From the IMG/VR virus record IMGVR_UViG_3300034284_001491, positions 20,462 through 84,461 of that record: a stretch of 64,000 nucleotides of DNA. One strand, given 5' to 3'. Below, piece by piece: positions 46,801 through 57,700 of the stretch. Source of the stretch: a virus. The first letter of the stretch is position 1, and each line of letters opens with the position of its first letter. The position numbers and the translations under genes were made by a program. The notes beneath the pieces were generated by a model. The model did no database searches. It saw nothing but the letters and a program-made list of their open reading frames with translations, and had not been told where the DNA came from.

Positions 46801-49800
46801 GCTAAAAATAAACCTGAGATTCAAGAGCTATTAATGAAATTAGGTAAGATAGAACCTAATACAGATATAGATAGTAAGAGTACATTTAATAGTTGGGTAT
46901 TGTTTGCAAACTCATTCAATACCACTAAACTACCAATGCTCATCACTATTATTGAAACTGCAGAAGATTCAAAACCAAAGATTTATAATGTAGATGCATC
47001 TAGTGATATTACTTCTGAAAGAAGTAGAATGATATCTAGATATAAAACAAATATCTACAACACTAAATATGCAACAATGAATTCTGATAAGAATGAAATG
47101 ATGCTAGACATCAAGAAATTATCAGAGATTTTTGAACCTGTTTTTGGTGTAACAGCTAAAAAAACAGAAGCAAATAAACAAGAAGCAGCATTTTATTTAT
47201 TTGCAGCTATCGGATTACCATTAAATGATAAATTATACGAGCAATACTTTGATAAAGACAAAAATCTAAACAGAGATATTGTTAAAAATGCTACATACGT
47301 ATATAGAGAACTTAAAAATTTCTATGATAGAAATACAAGTGGTAAATTAAAAAACAATATGATTCCAGATCATATTGACTTACTCACTAATGGTTTAGGT
47401 GCAGACTCTGATTTTCTCACCCAAAAAACTGTTATTGATAATCTACTATACTTACATATCAAAGTAGCAGATGTTGTTTCATCATTTAGTTTATTAAATG
47501 CTGAAGGAAATCGTGAATATGAAAATGTTCTAAACTCACAGATTACTATCACTCAGAACAATATAAATGAATCTAGAACTCTAGAGGAACTTTATAACAA
47601 ACCTGGATTTGAACATTTTAATCCAGCAAATAATCCAATGATTAAAGCTTCACAAGTTTTCAAGAGATTATTTGCAAATGGAGTTAGACAAACAGATTTT
47701 AATATTAGAAAGTTCTCAGGTATCCAATCTATTGAAGATGGATATTTTACAAATGGACAATCTACTATTGAAACAGATCCGGTATCTAAATTCTATTTGG
47801 AATTCTATTCTTATCTAACCACTGGATTTACAAGTAATCCTACACCATCAGATAAGAAGACATACCTTGGATTCTTTGTCACTGGTGCAGATGGGGATAA
47901 TCGTTTTATTAAACCTAATGCATTTACAGATGGTACAGCATTAGGAGATAAAGCATTAGAAGATATCATGTTTGATTATTTAAAAGCAGAACATGAAAGA
48001 GTGTATGATTTAAATTCAAATGTATATCCAGAATTAGCAAGACTTGGTTTCTTCTCTGATTATGGTAAAGAGTTTTTAGTGTTTGATAATATATTACTGC
48101 CAGAAACTAAAGAAAGATTAAAAGCTCTATCTCCAAAAAAATTATTGGAAGATGCTAATCAAGAATTAGTGAGTAGAGCAAAAAATGAAATAATTGAATA
48201 TATAAATAAGCTCACTGATCAAAACTATGAAGTGTTTCAAAAGATAGACTTTATAGATGATGAAGTATTAAAAAAAGCTACAAAACAAAAAGGAAAATTT
48301 AATAGTGCTGCTTATAGTAAGAATATTGTAAAAGCATTCTCTGCTAATACATTTATTCAATATATTGAATCCACTATAATGTTTTATGGTGATATTGCAG
48401 CATATGATCTTATAAAAGAAGATTTCCATAAACGAGATTCTGCTTCTGGTTCTACTGGTAGAACAATGATTACAGATCCACAATTTATTAGAGCATATAA
48501 TAAATTTTATGGAAGTAGATATGCTGAATCTCAAGGATTTAACCATTCTTTTAACGAAGATGGATATATTAATACATCTATATTCCAAGATCATAAGTAT
48601 GAGAATAAAGCATTAATGGATGAATATGAGAAGTCTTGGAGAAAAGCTTATACTGAAGAATTTAAAAAATTAGGATTCAATGCTAAACAAATTAAAGAAA
48701 AAGTAGATTTCTTAATTGAGAAGCAGCTTGCTCCATATAAACAAAATGAAGTTAAAGAAGGTGATGCTCAAGGATGGGTGACACTTGATTCTTATAGATT
48801 CTTTTCTATTCTATTAAATGAATGGAGTCCTGCTCATGAAGATATTTATAATAAGATTGTAAATAATGAATCAGTGGATCAAGCTGAAGTACTAAAAGTA
48901 TTTTCACCTAAAAAGTTCCAGTTTTATGGTCCATTAAAAACATCTAAGTATCACGTAAACGTATTACATAAATTTTCATTACTACCATTAATTCCAAATG
49001 TAATCCAGGGTAAGAATATTGATATTCTTCATAAAAGAATGCTAAGAGAAAATGTTCAATATGCAACCTTTATCTCAGGATCTAAAATTGCAACACTAAG
49101 AAATGAGAATAATGAATTAGATAAATTCTACTCTGATCCTAGTACAAGAATGATGGATAATTCACCACTAACTAAGAATGTTATCCATCTTAGATATCTG
49201 CGTAATCAAGTTCCTATCAATGACTATTACAAAAATAGAGTGGTGTTCTCAACACAGCTTCGTGCATTGATTTATAATGATTTATTTAATAAAGGAATTC
49301 CTTTAAATAAGAATATTGAAACTCTTGTAAATAAATATATACAATCAATTGAAGATTATGTTGAGGCTTCAAAAGATGAATTAAAACAAGAGATTAATTT
49401 TAATAGTACTGATGGTACATATGATGTAAAGAAACTTGCTAAAATTATCAAGAAAGAACTTGATAGAAGAGATATACCGGATCATTTACAAATTGCTGCA
49501 ACTTCTGCTAATGAGGATGGTTTTACTTATGATATGTCACTAGCTCGTAATGCTAATGATATTGAGAAGATATTATTCTCAATTGCTAATAAAAGAATTG
49601 TAAAAAGAAAGATAAATGGTGAACCATTAATCCAAGTTGCGGGATCAGGATTTGAATCACAAAGAGCCACTAATCCAACAAAAGAACAAGTGGAAGAATA
49701 TAAAGGTGATGATTTGTTATTCTATAGAAAAGATCCAATTACTGGAGAAAACTTACCTATGCAAGTAAAAGTTGCTTTACAAGGTAAATTTAAAAATCTA

Positions 49801-52800
49801 CTTGGTTTAACACATCCAGATGGAAATAAAATAAACACGAGAGAAAGATTAAATCAAGCTTTAGAAAATAAAGAGTGGAGAGATAAGCATAAAGAAATGC
49901 TACAGTTAATGGCTGTACGTATTCCAGTACAAGGACATAACTCTATGGAATATATGGAAGTTGCTGAATTTTTACCGGAAGTAGCTGGACCAATTGTTAT
50001 TCTACCAAGTTATATTGTAGCTAAAGCAGGTTCCGATTATGATATTGATAAGTTATCTGTATTCTTCCCAAATATTGAAAAAGCTGGTAAAAGAATATTC
50101 TTATCAAAATTTGATAGTTCTATTAAAGAATCAAATGAACAGATAAAAAATAATATTGATTCTGTTAAGAATGAAATCAAATTATTAAAAGATCAAATAC
50201 AAAAAGAATTTGAAAATCTAAAAAAAGAAAAAGAATTTAACAAGCTTGATACTAAAGAAAAAGAGATTATAAATGCTCTTTACTCTAATTATAATCGTAT
50301 AAAGAATGAATATGATGTTCTTATAACTAGATGGACAAGTGAAAGTATATTAGCTGGAAAAGGTAAAACGTTCAGTAATGATATACTAAATCTAGAAAAT
50401 GATATTGATAATAAATATCAAGAATTAAATGTTGCAGAAGCACAACTTAAACTAAATCTAAAGCAATATTATAGTGCATTTTCTACAGAAAAGAAACAAC
50501 AATTTTGGAAATCTAAAGAACCTCAAGTAGAAGCTTTGTATGAACAATTATCTGATCTTAAAGTAAAGTTAATTAATAAATCAGCAAGTTCATTAGAAAA
50601 TGGTCTTATTAGAAATCTTATAAATATTATCAGTACAGATGAGGTTTTTGAAATGATGAAAAAACCTAATGGTACTTATCTAGTTCAAGATTTTGCTAAT
50701 GATATGACAAAATACTTTGAGACAGATTACAATCCTAAACAATCATTTAAAGATTGGAATAGAAGTACTGTATCAAGTATAAGTCCTAAATTTAAAGTAT
50801 CGCCAACAAATATCTTTGAAATCCAATACAATATATATAAGCAAAATGCTAACTCTGTTGGTAAAAGAGCACTAGGTATTGGAGCTAACGTAAATAAAAT
50901 TAAAGCTTTATTTAATCAAATTGATTTTCAATTTAATAAAGAATATATCCATACTAGATATAGTAAAAAGAAAAAGAAATATGAAGAACAGCTTAGAGAA
51001 ATTAGAATACTATTAAATCATAATTCTAATAAAGATGGATCTATTTCATTAAGTTCTTTATATAACACTGAAGGTATTAAGATTTCAGATTATCTAAACC
51101 AATTGATGAATGGTTGGCTAGACGTTGCAAAAGATCCTTGGATTTTTTATGTAATGGGTACTCCTGAATTAACTCCAGCACTATTATATTTAGTGTCTGC
51201 AGGTACTCCATTTGAAGAAGCAGTGTATTTCTTAGCTCAACCTGTAGTAAGAAAGTATATTGAAGATGTTAAGAAATTAGATAGTCCAATTAGTAAATTG
51301 GATGAAACATTTAAAGATCCTTATGAATTTACTATTCAAGCAAGAATGCTTGGATTAGGAAGAGAAGCAAATGGTCACACCCTTTGGGAGAGACAAATGT
51401 CTCTAATTAACTTAGAGTTACAAAGAACAGAGAATCAACTCTTTACTAAAGATTATTTACAATCTAAATTAGATGATTCATTAACTGGATCACTTGAATA
51501 TAGTCGTGAAGATCAAGCAATTCTTGCACATTTCTTTGAAATAAATGATGGCGCAAAAGCAATTGCTAGAGTTCAACAGAGTTTTAACTTTGATACTAAG
51601 ACTTCAAGTACTCTATTTGAAACATTTAAGAGAGGACAAAAAAGAGATATACTTATTGAGGATGTTGAATTTGAAGTGAATTATTCTAAGATGTTTCCTA
51701 AAGAAAAACTTAAATCTTTATATGAAGATACAATCTTAGGAAAATTTGATATCACAGATGTACAGACAAATGTATTTGGTGGTTTATTTCCTATTAGAAA
51801 TAATCCTCAACTTAATGAGTATCTGTATAACATCTATAGCAATAATATTTTCTTCGGATCTCAGTTTGATGATAAAATCAAAAAGTTCTTAGGGGACCCA
51901 GAAAAGTTTGTATCTGAATTTAAAAATGATTTTACAACAGCAATGTTGTTAAAAATGTTGTATGATTTTAAAATTGAAGATAATCAATATAAAGGATTAG
52001 AAATTCAAACTATAACAAGAGATGTTGATATTAGAGATTTAGGATTATTAGAAGAACCTGAATCTGAATTTAATCCTAATAAATTATTCTTTGCCACTAA
52101 AAATTATACAAAGGATACTCCATCTCAATATCCAAAATTTGGTTTCATCTTCACTGAAAATCTAGAGATGCTTGGTACTGATAAAAATGTAAGTACTACA
52201 CAAGCTATAATTAGAACAGATAAAGAAGGAAACATAAATCGTAATGCATTAGCTATTGTCACTAAAAAAGAACAAGCTGCTAATAAGTTTTTTGAGGATA
52301 CAGATGAAGATTTTGATTTATTCAAAACGACTAATGCTAAATTAATTGATACTATTGCTAATAGTAATTTTGAAAGAATCATTGTTCCAACTGGTGGTTT
52401 TGCAATGGAAAAAGCTAAACTACCTACAAGATTTGCAGAGTGGTTACAGAACGAATTACAAAATAAACTAGGTATTGAAACAGATCTAGTGGATAGAGGA
52501 TCAGGATATAGTGGTTTAAGTAATCCTAAAAAGTTTGATAAACCTACTACTCAACCATCTACTGAATCAATAGGATTTCAAGGATACAAAGGTGGATTTG
52601 AAGATAAAGGTAAAGGAACTCCTGAAGGTGATGGTAAAGATAAAGCAATGAGACAAGTTGCAGATGGAGCAATTGTAGAATTTAAAACTGATAAAGTTGA
52701 TTCTTCCTCTTTTACCACATTAAACTATTTTGATGGAACTTATAGTTATGAAAAAGATAGATACATAGGAGAAGCTTTTATTGGAGATAGCTTTAAAGGC

Positions 52801-54714
52801 TTTAGTAACAAGATTATTATGCTGGCAAGAAATGGTAAATTTGCGGGGACTTCTTTAAATGATGAAACAAAAAGGTCTATTAAAAGAGCATTTGACCGAG
52901 GAGTTGAATTTGTAGTAGGAGATATGCCAGGAGTAGATAGTCAGTTTATAGATTATCTACAAGAGATAGGTGCTAAATTTACTATTTATCATACAGGTGA
53001 TACATCAAGAATTCAAGTTAAACAACCTACTACTCAACCTGCTAAACAAAAAAAAGGTAAAGGGGAACCTAAGTTTATTGCTACTGGTGTATTTATAAAA
53101 GATGATAAAATATATTTAGATATAAACACTCTAAATAATATCTACAATCAGCTTGATAATAATTTAGATACTGTTAGAGATGTAAATGGAGTGGGAATTA
53201 AGTACCCTCCTAAGAAAGCATTTAGATCATTTACAGAATTTGTAAACTATTCTTTAGAAAAAGAATATCTACGTAATATACTTAGTAATGAAGATGTTAA
53301 AACAATAGCTCTTAGACTAAACAGCCTTAAAGTAGATGTTAGTTCTAAACTAAATAACTCACCAATTAAAGTGGTGAATGAATTTAATTTATCAGATAAT
53401 AAGAAACTTTTTGAGATATATAGAATGGGTGGTATTGTTGTGGATAGTTCTTTTGGTTTAAAAGATCTTGTAGATGCAACAAGTGGAGAAATTGTATTGA
53501 AAAATTTTACAATACAAAAAAATATGAAAGTAACTCAATATGAGATTGATGAATCTAAATTAATATCTGATGCCATTGAAACATATCTAATGGATAAAGC
53601 TCTAAAGACTATTAATAACGTATATTCTTACACTCAACATATTGGACTTGATTATCCCACTCAATTATCAGAATTGATAAGAACAGTTCCTAGTCTAAGA
53701 TCTCAGTACTTACTTCCAAATTTATTTACTACTCGTAAGATTAAAAATTCTAGATCAAAACAATTAGTGTTGAATCAAGCAGATCTTGATCCGGGAATGA
53801 TTTCAATTTTACATGAACAGTATTTACAACTTTCAGATCCTGGTGTGATGAAAGTAGAAGATCCTGCCCTTAATCAATATATAAGTGATGTATTTAAACA
53901 ACTAAGTACTTATGCATTACTTACTGAGGGATTCTCTAAACAAGGAGCATTTAGTTTATCTGAAGTTGTTGGACAAAAAGATCTATTAGAGATTGGTACA
54001 TTTAATAATATTAATGAATATGTAAATGGATCATTGTCTAAAACATTAGATTCTAATGGTAAAGCTAAGTATGAAAATTTCTTAAATAGTTTTGCATACA
54101 AATTCTTCAGAAATAGATTAGGATTATCACTTAATGAAAGAAATGAATGGAGTTTTAATAGATCTTATCTAAACACTAATAAAGATTATTTGATAGAAGA
54201 TTATCAAGTTAAACCATTAGTACCTGAGAATATTGAGAATTTTAAGTATTTATCAAAATTCAGTGATAATTATTATATTGTTAATGTAAATAGTGTCATA
54301 AATGATTCTAAAACATCATCAGATAAAAAGTTTAAATCCAGTACTTTAACTGAATATGCAAATATGTTTTCTGATGTAACATTTATATATGATACTGACA
54401 CAATGAAAAATCTAGGATTAAAAGCTTTAACTGCAGATAATATTAAAGTTGTTAATTCTCCAGAAGCACTAATGAAACTTAATATTTCCGGACCAATTGC
54501 ATTACCATCAAATGGATTGAATCCAGCTTTTAATGAAGCAATTGCAAATAAGTTTGGAATATTAAATCTAGGACAAAGAGATATTAGTAAGAACGCAACT
54601 CTTACAGATATTATAAACTCTGATTCTTTGTTAGTAACTTCAGATATAGTAAATTTAATCCGTGCTAAAGCAATAAGTGTTTTAGATGAACTAAAAAATT
54701 CTTGTAATCTATAA
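43864..54714 (+). CDS. Giant virion RNA polymerase with accessory domains (3616 aa)
   Basis: The central part carries a single-chain two-barrel RNA polymerase signature. One barrel includes DAQGWVTL (1634-1641) and a conserved-type lysine K1703 in VNVLHKFSLLPLIP. The second includes R2019-I-P-V-Q-G and the metal-binding D2058-Y-D2060-I-D2062. This is the DxDxD layout known from the crAss-like virion polymerase of Cellulophaga phage phi14:2, which is packaged and transcribes early genes. Residues about 615-690 carry a metallopeptidase-like H626-E-S-W-H630 with E676/E680. Residues 2980-3055 look like a SLOG/Rossmann nucleotide-binding domain (VVGDMPGVDSQF). It is much longer than the phi14:2 enzyme (about 2,200 residues as I recall). 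Confidence 0.8.
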   Translation: MACLTQTQTDNIFRHVGSYFKSLKDPKDYNHLDHFKYLYNLGVNKGVKPETSLNYVQVLPNLVNKYLTITNTRISKEEAIKLTNLAYDFEEFSLEQIAEYIGQIKQPDVVSTEEEPVIKEEEIEANESLPLYTALTSLVLSTTLNEKLDINELEKDLDKVWHHEFNRELLSRTVSATEGAFNTTLNGHRGFRLKAVKMSSIPFDELYNSIKGDRSEEEVKAILDKNNAIALVVTDNDGNLLRFDQTYTKNPNGKLVYFNMRDTKYDLLDSTDARGRIQSIADIAKNYNISAKDAEEQIKKEVEKLRNIQKAVFEDKPVLFEITGGTKGYIPSIVRPTGTKDWYGIAPSTYGDIVDSFGITPIELVTEGEFKGKLMVYLNEGKLPVLLLNRNITDAEALEYASAVHKFLNENNHSSGAVNTAATFLSQYIAFNQPEKVSLEQFLFNKLNTPESIAQMIVKKPDSNFNRFLTYQANQSIYYTIADGSIKQATLNEYQDQWRDKLRTLLVKSQNGKIEQFSSSLSFEPTSESRNIVNGVEEVKEEKKNTAIIFGGVSRNLEDFLKERNITSAATKKQIEEAFEWYKSSPLSKVIPFTTMFDVVNSTAKASFGKQGIKLFFGANYTDLYHESWHGFSQLFLSKSDKVNLYEELRKLSGSFVLPNGVRVNYKDASYRQLEEVLAEDFRLYKLSGGKKVLGQRPIRNKFFRAIFDFLNWLFDGVSFNQARTDFNSIKKVHDLFKKLDIGDIKEYKASDKNSLFTSLASPIGISTDTPLNETESTEVSESMDSIISDLMFQFAEQNGVSIFGDFLGSKKSIKNVYGLIKETLEKKVDELNEDVEANDRAIFILNTALNNFGNIDEIIDKGNLEGDTTIQYHLRRSKVLDFKNKEFDDENKEESSDFVTKKDQADQGELSFEELANEKVLFLIRTLKAYKLENGKYVPEKNNLGFSKLTNYRKTLGNVINIVSNNTGAISIYNKLNEAKNKPEIQELLMKLGKIEPNTDIDSKSTFNSWVLFANSFNTTKLPMLITIIETAEDSKPKIYNVDASSDITSERSRMISRYKTNIYNTKYATMNSDKNEMMLDIKKLSEIFEPVFGVTAKKTEANKQEAAFYLFAAIGLPLNDKLYEQYFDKDKNLNRDIVKNATYVYRELKNFYDRNTSGKLKNNMIPDHIDLLTNGLGADSDFLTQKTVIDNLLYLHIKVADVVSSFSLLNAEGNREYENVLNSQITITQNNINESRTLEELYNKPGFEHFNPANNPMIKASQVFKRLFANGVRQTDFNIRKFSGIQSIEDGYFTNGQSTIETDPVSKFYLEFYSYLTTGFTSNPTPSDKKTYLGFFVTGADGDNRFIKPNAFTDGTALGDKALEDIMFDYLKAEHERVYDLNSNVYPELARLGFFSDYGKEFLVFDNILLPETKERLKALSPKKLLEDANQELVSRAKNEIIEYINKLTDQNYEVFQKIDFIDDEVLKKATKQKGKFNSAAYSKNIVKAFSANTFIQYIESTIMFYGDIAAYDLIKEDFHKRDSASGSTGRTMITDPQFIRAYNKFYGSRYAESQGFNHSFNEDGYINTSIFQDHKYENKALMDEYEKSWRKAYTEEFKKLGFNAKQIKEKVDFLIEKQLAPYKQNEVKEGDAQGWVTLDSYRFFSILLNEWSPAHEDIYNKIVNNESVDQAEVLKVFSPKKFQFYGPLKTSKYHVNVLHKFSLLPLIPNVIQGKNIDILHKRMLRENVQYATFISGSKIATLRNENNELDKFYSDPSTRMMDNSPLTKNVIHLRYLRNQVPINDYYKNRVVFSTQLRALIYNDLFNKGIPLNKNIETLVNKYIQSIEDYVEASKDELKQEINFNSTDGTYDVKKLAKIIKKELDRRDIPDHLQIAATSANEDGFTYDMSLARNANDIEKILFSIANKRIVKRKINGEPLIQVAGSGFESQRATNPTKEQVEEYKGDDLLFYRKDPITGENLPMQVKVALQGKFKNLLGLTHPDGNKINTRERLNQALENKEWRDKHKEMLQLMAVRIPVQGHNSMEYMEVAEFLPEVAGPIVILPSYIVAKAGSDYDIDKLSVFFPNIEKAGKRIFLSKFDSSIKESNEQIKNNIDSVKNEIKLLKDQIQKEFENLKKEKEFNKLDTKEKEIINALYSNYNRIKNEYDVLITRWTSESILAGKGKTFSNDILNLENDIDNKYQELNVAEAQLKLNLKQYYSAFSTEKKQQFWKSKEPQVEALYEQLSDLKVKLINKSASSLENGLIRNLINIISTDEVFEMMKKPNGTYLVQDFANDMTKYFETDYNPKQSFKDWNRSTVSSISPKFKVSPTNIFEIQYNIYKQNANSVGKRALGIGANVNKIKALFNQIDFQFNKEYIHTRYSKKKKKYEEQLREIRILLNHNSNKDGSISLSSLYNTEGIKISDYLNQLMNGWLDVAKDPWIFYVMGTPELTPALLYLVSAGTPFEEAVYFLAQPVVRKYIEDVKKLDSPISKLDETFKDPYEFTIQARMLGLGREANGHTLWERQMSLINLELQRTENQLFTKDYLQSKLDDSLTGSLEYSREDQAILAHFFEINDGAKAIARVQQSFNFDTKTSSTLFETFKRGQKRDILIEDVEFEVNYSKMFPKEKLKSLYEDTILGKFDITDVQTNVFGGLFPIRNNPQLNEYLYNIYSNNIFFGSQFDDKIKKFLGDPEKFVSEFKNDFTTAMLLKMLYDFKIEDNQYKGLEIQTITRDVDIRDLGLLEEPESEFNPNKLFFATKNYTKDTPSQYPKFGFIFTENLEMLGTDKNVSTTQAIIRTDKEGNINRNALAIVTKKEQAANKFFEDTDEDFDLFKTTNAKLIDTIANSNFERIIVPTGGFAMEKAKLPTRFAEWLQNELQNKLGIETDLVDRGSGYSGLSNPKKFDKPTTQPSTESIGFQGYKGGFEDKGKGTPEGDGKDKAMRQVADGAIVEFKTDKVDSSSFTTLNYFDGTYSYEKDRYIGEAFIGDSFKGFSNKIIMLARNGKFAGTSLNDETKRSIKRAFDRGVEFVVGDMPGVDSQFIDYLQEIGAKFTIYHTGDTSRIQVKQPTTQPAKQKKGKGEPKFIATGVFIKDDKIYLDINTLNNIYNQLDNNLDTVRDVNGVGIKYPPKKAFRSFTEFVNYSLEKEYLRNILSNEDVKTIALRLNSLKVDVSSKLNNSPIKVVNEFNLSDNKKLFEIYRMGGIVVDSSFGLKDLVDATSGEIVLKNFTIQKNMKVTQYEIDESKLISDAIETYLMDKALKTINNVYSYTQHIGLDYPTQLSELIRTVPSLRSQYLLPNLFTTRKIKNSRSKQLVLNQADLDPGMISILHEQYLQLSDPGVMKVEDPALNQYISDVFKQLSTYALLTEGFSKQGAFSLSEVVGQKDLLEIGTFNNINEYVNGSLSKTLDSNGKAKYENFLNSFAYKFFRNRLGLSLNERNEWSFNRSYLNTNKDYLIEDYQVKPLVPENIENFKYLSKFSDNYYIVNVNSVINDSKTSSDKKFKSSTLTEYANMFSDVTFIYDTDTMKNLGLKALTADNIKVVNSPEALMKLNISGPIALPSNGLNPAFNEAIANKFGILNLGQRDISKNATLTDIINSDSLLVTSDIVNLIRAKAISVLDELKNSCNL

Positions 54715-54716
54715 TT

Positions 54717-57700
54717 ATGGCTTGTAAAATTCAAAAAGATTTAGATGGTAATATTACTTCAGTACTTGCTCCTAATGGAAATGAGTCACAACTATTTAAT
54801 GCTATAGCTTCATCAAAAAGTATTGATGATGCTTTATTAGATTATGCATCCACATATACTAGTGAATTTACTAATGCTGTTGATAAACATTTTGGTAAAC
54901 TAGATAGTAATGAGATATATGATGTAAATAATGAAGTGAAGTTTGAGATTTATAATAAGATTATGAATCCTGAACTTACCCTACTAAAAGATTCTGGATT
55001 TGGTAATGTACCTAATCCTTTATTAGAAGATTTTATTTTACAAGTAATAGGATATAGAAAAGTATTTCAAGGAACTAATGAAGAAGTAGATAATAGAAAA
55101 TTTAATTATTTTGCTTTAGACCGTCAAGAAGCTCTTATGTATGGTCCAAATGTAAGAGAAACTATTATTAATACAGATGGTTTTTTAAGAGTTAAAGATT
55201 CTCGTAGTCAATTTAGAGATTTAGTGTATAAATTCTATGATGAAACAGGAAAATATTTTGACATTCTTAGGAATGATGAAGAGGGATTAAAAACACAAAA
55301 TGAATTTTTTCAATTCTTAAAAGATAAAGGATATAAAGGACTTGATTATACCGGATATATTGATAATCAATATTTAATAACTTTTACAAATCAAGATCTA
55401 GAAGCTAATACTACAAATAGTGGCGAACTATACACAAACTACCATGATAGAGTATATAGATTTAGAGATGCAAAACCTGCCACTCAAAAAAGTGAAAGAA
55501 ATAAAGAGTTTGATAGTAAACTAAGAACCGGTCTTCTTGAATTTATTAAAGGTTTAAATATAAATATCAATGAAGAAGCTGATGATTTATTAGATACAAT
55601 TAATTCTAATCCGGTTGCTGCATTTGATACACTACAAAAATATCTAGCATTAAGATCTGATATCACTGATAAAGATTTAGCAGTACAAAGTGCTAATATC
55701 ATTTATACAATGATAGGTAAGAAATCAAAGTTAAGTATTGAGTTGTGGCATAATATCCGCAAATGGTCTAAATATGATGAGTTCTACAAATATTATCTAA
55801 AGAAATTAGATCAGAATTATAATACAAATGATAAATATGATTCAGAATATATTCTAGAAACTGGAGAAGAGTATAAAGGAAAAACAAAAAACAACTGGGT
55901 ACATAGACAAGTTATAATTCAGTTTATTGCAGAAGCAATTAAGATTGGTGCAGATAGTAAATATTTTGGAGAAAAAAGAGAAAATGTTGATATAGATAAA
56001 GATTACTTTAAAAAACTTGGATTTCGTAATAAGTATGAAGAAAATGTAATTTTAAAATTAATAAACGAAATTTTAAACTTTATAAGAGAAAAATTTAAAG
56101 GAATAAAAGTAATTGATAAAGATTTATCTCAAGAACAATTATTAAATCTAGCATTAGATATTGTTGATGATGTTTATAAAAAAGATTATAGTAAGTTTAT
56201 AAGATCCTATATAAAAGATGAATCTGGCCAAGTTAGAAGTTTAAAAAATCAAGAACTATTTGAAATAAAGAATTTTGAAAAGACATTAAACTCAGATCCT
56301 TTTGCTAAAGAAATTATTACAAGATTATTTGATAATCCATTTATTGATTATAAAGCTAGTGGTTCTTTAACATTAAGAAAATTTGGTACTTTATTTAGAG
56401 CAGTATCTGAAAATCTACATGATATAGATGGGGTTATCACATATGATCAATTTAAAAAAGAATCAAATGCTCTTGCTTTTAAAACCTGGTTACAAACAGA
56501 AGGACTAGCATTACAAGCTAATTATAAAAAAACTAAGTTCACAAAAACTGCTTCTAAATATTTAGAACAACAAAGTTGGTATATTAATTTAAAAAATCTA
56601 TATCCTTCATGGACACTAGAATCAGTGTTTATAGGAAGAGATCATAAAAGAGCTGAATCAGTGACTATTACAGGATATGTAGAACATCCTACAGACACTG
56701 AAATTGTTGAAGAAACTGGTGAAACTAGACCTAAAAGATATGTCATAGATTTCTTTTTAAGAACTACTGAGGATGAGAGATTTCCAGAACAGTTTGAAGA
56801 TAACTATTGGAAAGCTTGGAAAGGTATTTTTGAAGCTAAATTAAATATGGGTAGAGCAAAAGATATCAATGACTTGATATACTTTGAACCATTTAAACAA
56901 GATAAATTCAAATTTACAAATAAAGGTTTTAGATATTTTTCATTTGCTGATGATCGTGTTGTAAATCAAATAGAATTTAATAGACAAATAGAAGCAGAAA
57001 CATTAGCTGAACAATCTATTGAAGATAAAATAGATACACTATCATTTAATACTATTAGAAAAATAGCAGATAGATTATCTGAATCATTAGGTAATATTCC
57101 ATACTATATTGTAGATAGATCAGAAGCTAAAAAAATTCTTGAAGAAGCTGGTGAGACATATGATAATGAAGGAGCATTCTTCTTTAATGGTGAAGTATAT
57201 ATAGTTAATGATGCATTTACACTTAATAACGTAGTCCATGAATTTAGTCACCCTTTTGTTAAGGCTCTTCAGAAGAACAACCCTGCTCTATTTGATAAAC
57301 TATATAATGAGCTCATCCAAACAGAAGAAGGAAAACAAATTGAAGAAACCGTTAAAGAACTCTACAAAAAGAAAAGAGAAGGTAGTGCAGGATTCAAAGA
57401 AGAAGTCTTTGTAAGAGCTCTCACTAAACGAGCTTCAGATAAATTAATTAAACAAGAATCATCTTCTTTATTTAAGAAAATAATTGATAAGATTCTATTT
57501 AACTTAAAACAAATGCTTAGAAAAGTATTTGGGAAAGTTAAAATTGAGAAATTAAATGTAGATACAACATTAGAGGAGTTAGCTGAAATGTTAACTACAG
57601 ATACATTCAATATTTCAATTAAAGATGTAAGAAATTTAGAAGCAGAATTTAGTAGAGAAACAGCCAGAGAATCTGCAAAATATTTAAAGGATAATAGAAG

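Noticed and set aside
48268-48594. 108-codon frame on the - strand inside the RNA polymerase gene
   Set aside because: Low-complexity Ile/Ser/Phe-rich translation lying wholly opposite a strongly supported coding sequence; an antisense shadow.
54273-54734. 153-codon - strand frame across the border of the two giant genes
   Set aside because: It is opposite coding DNA on both sides and shows no recognisable protein character.
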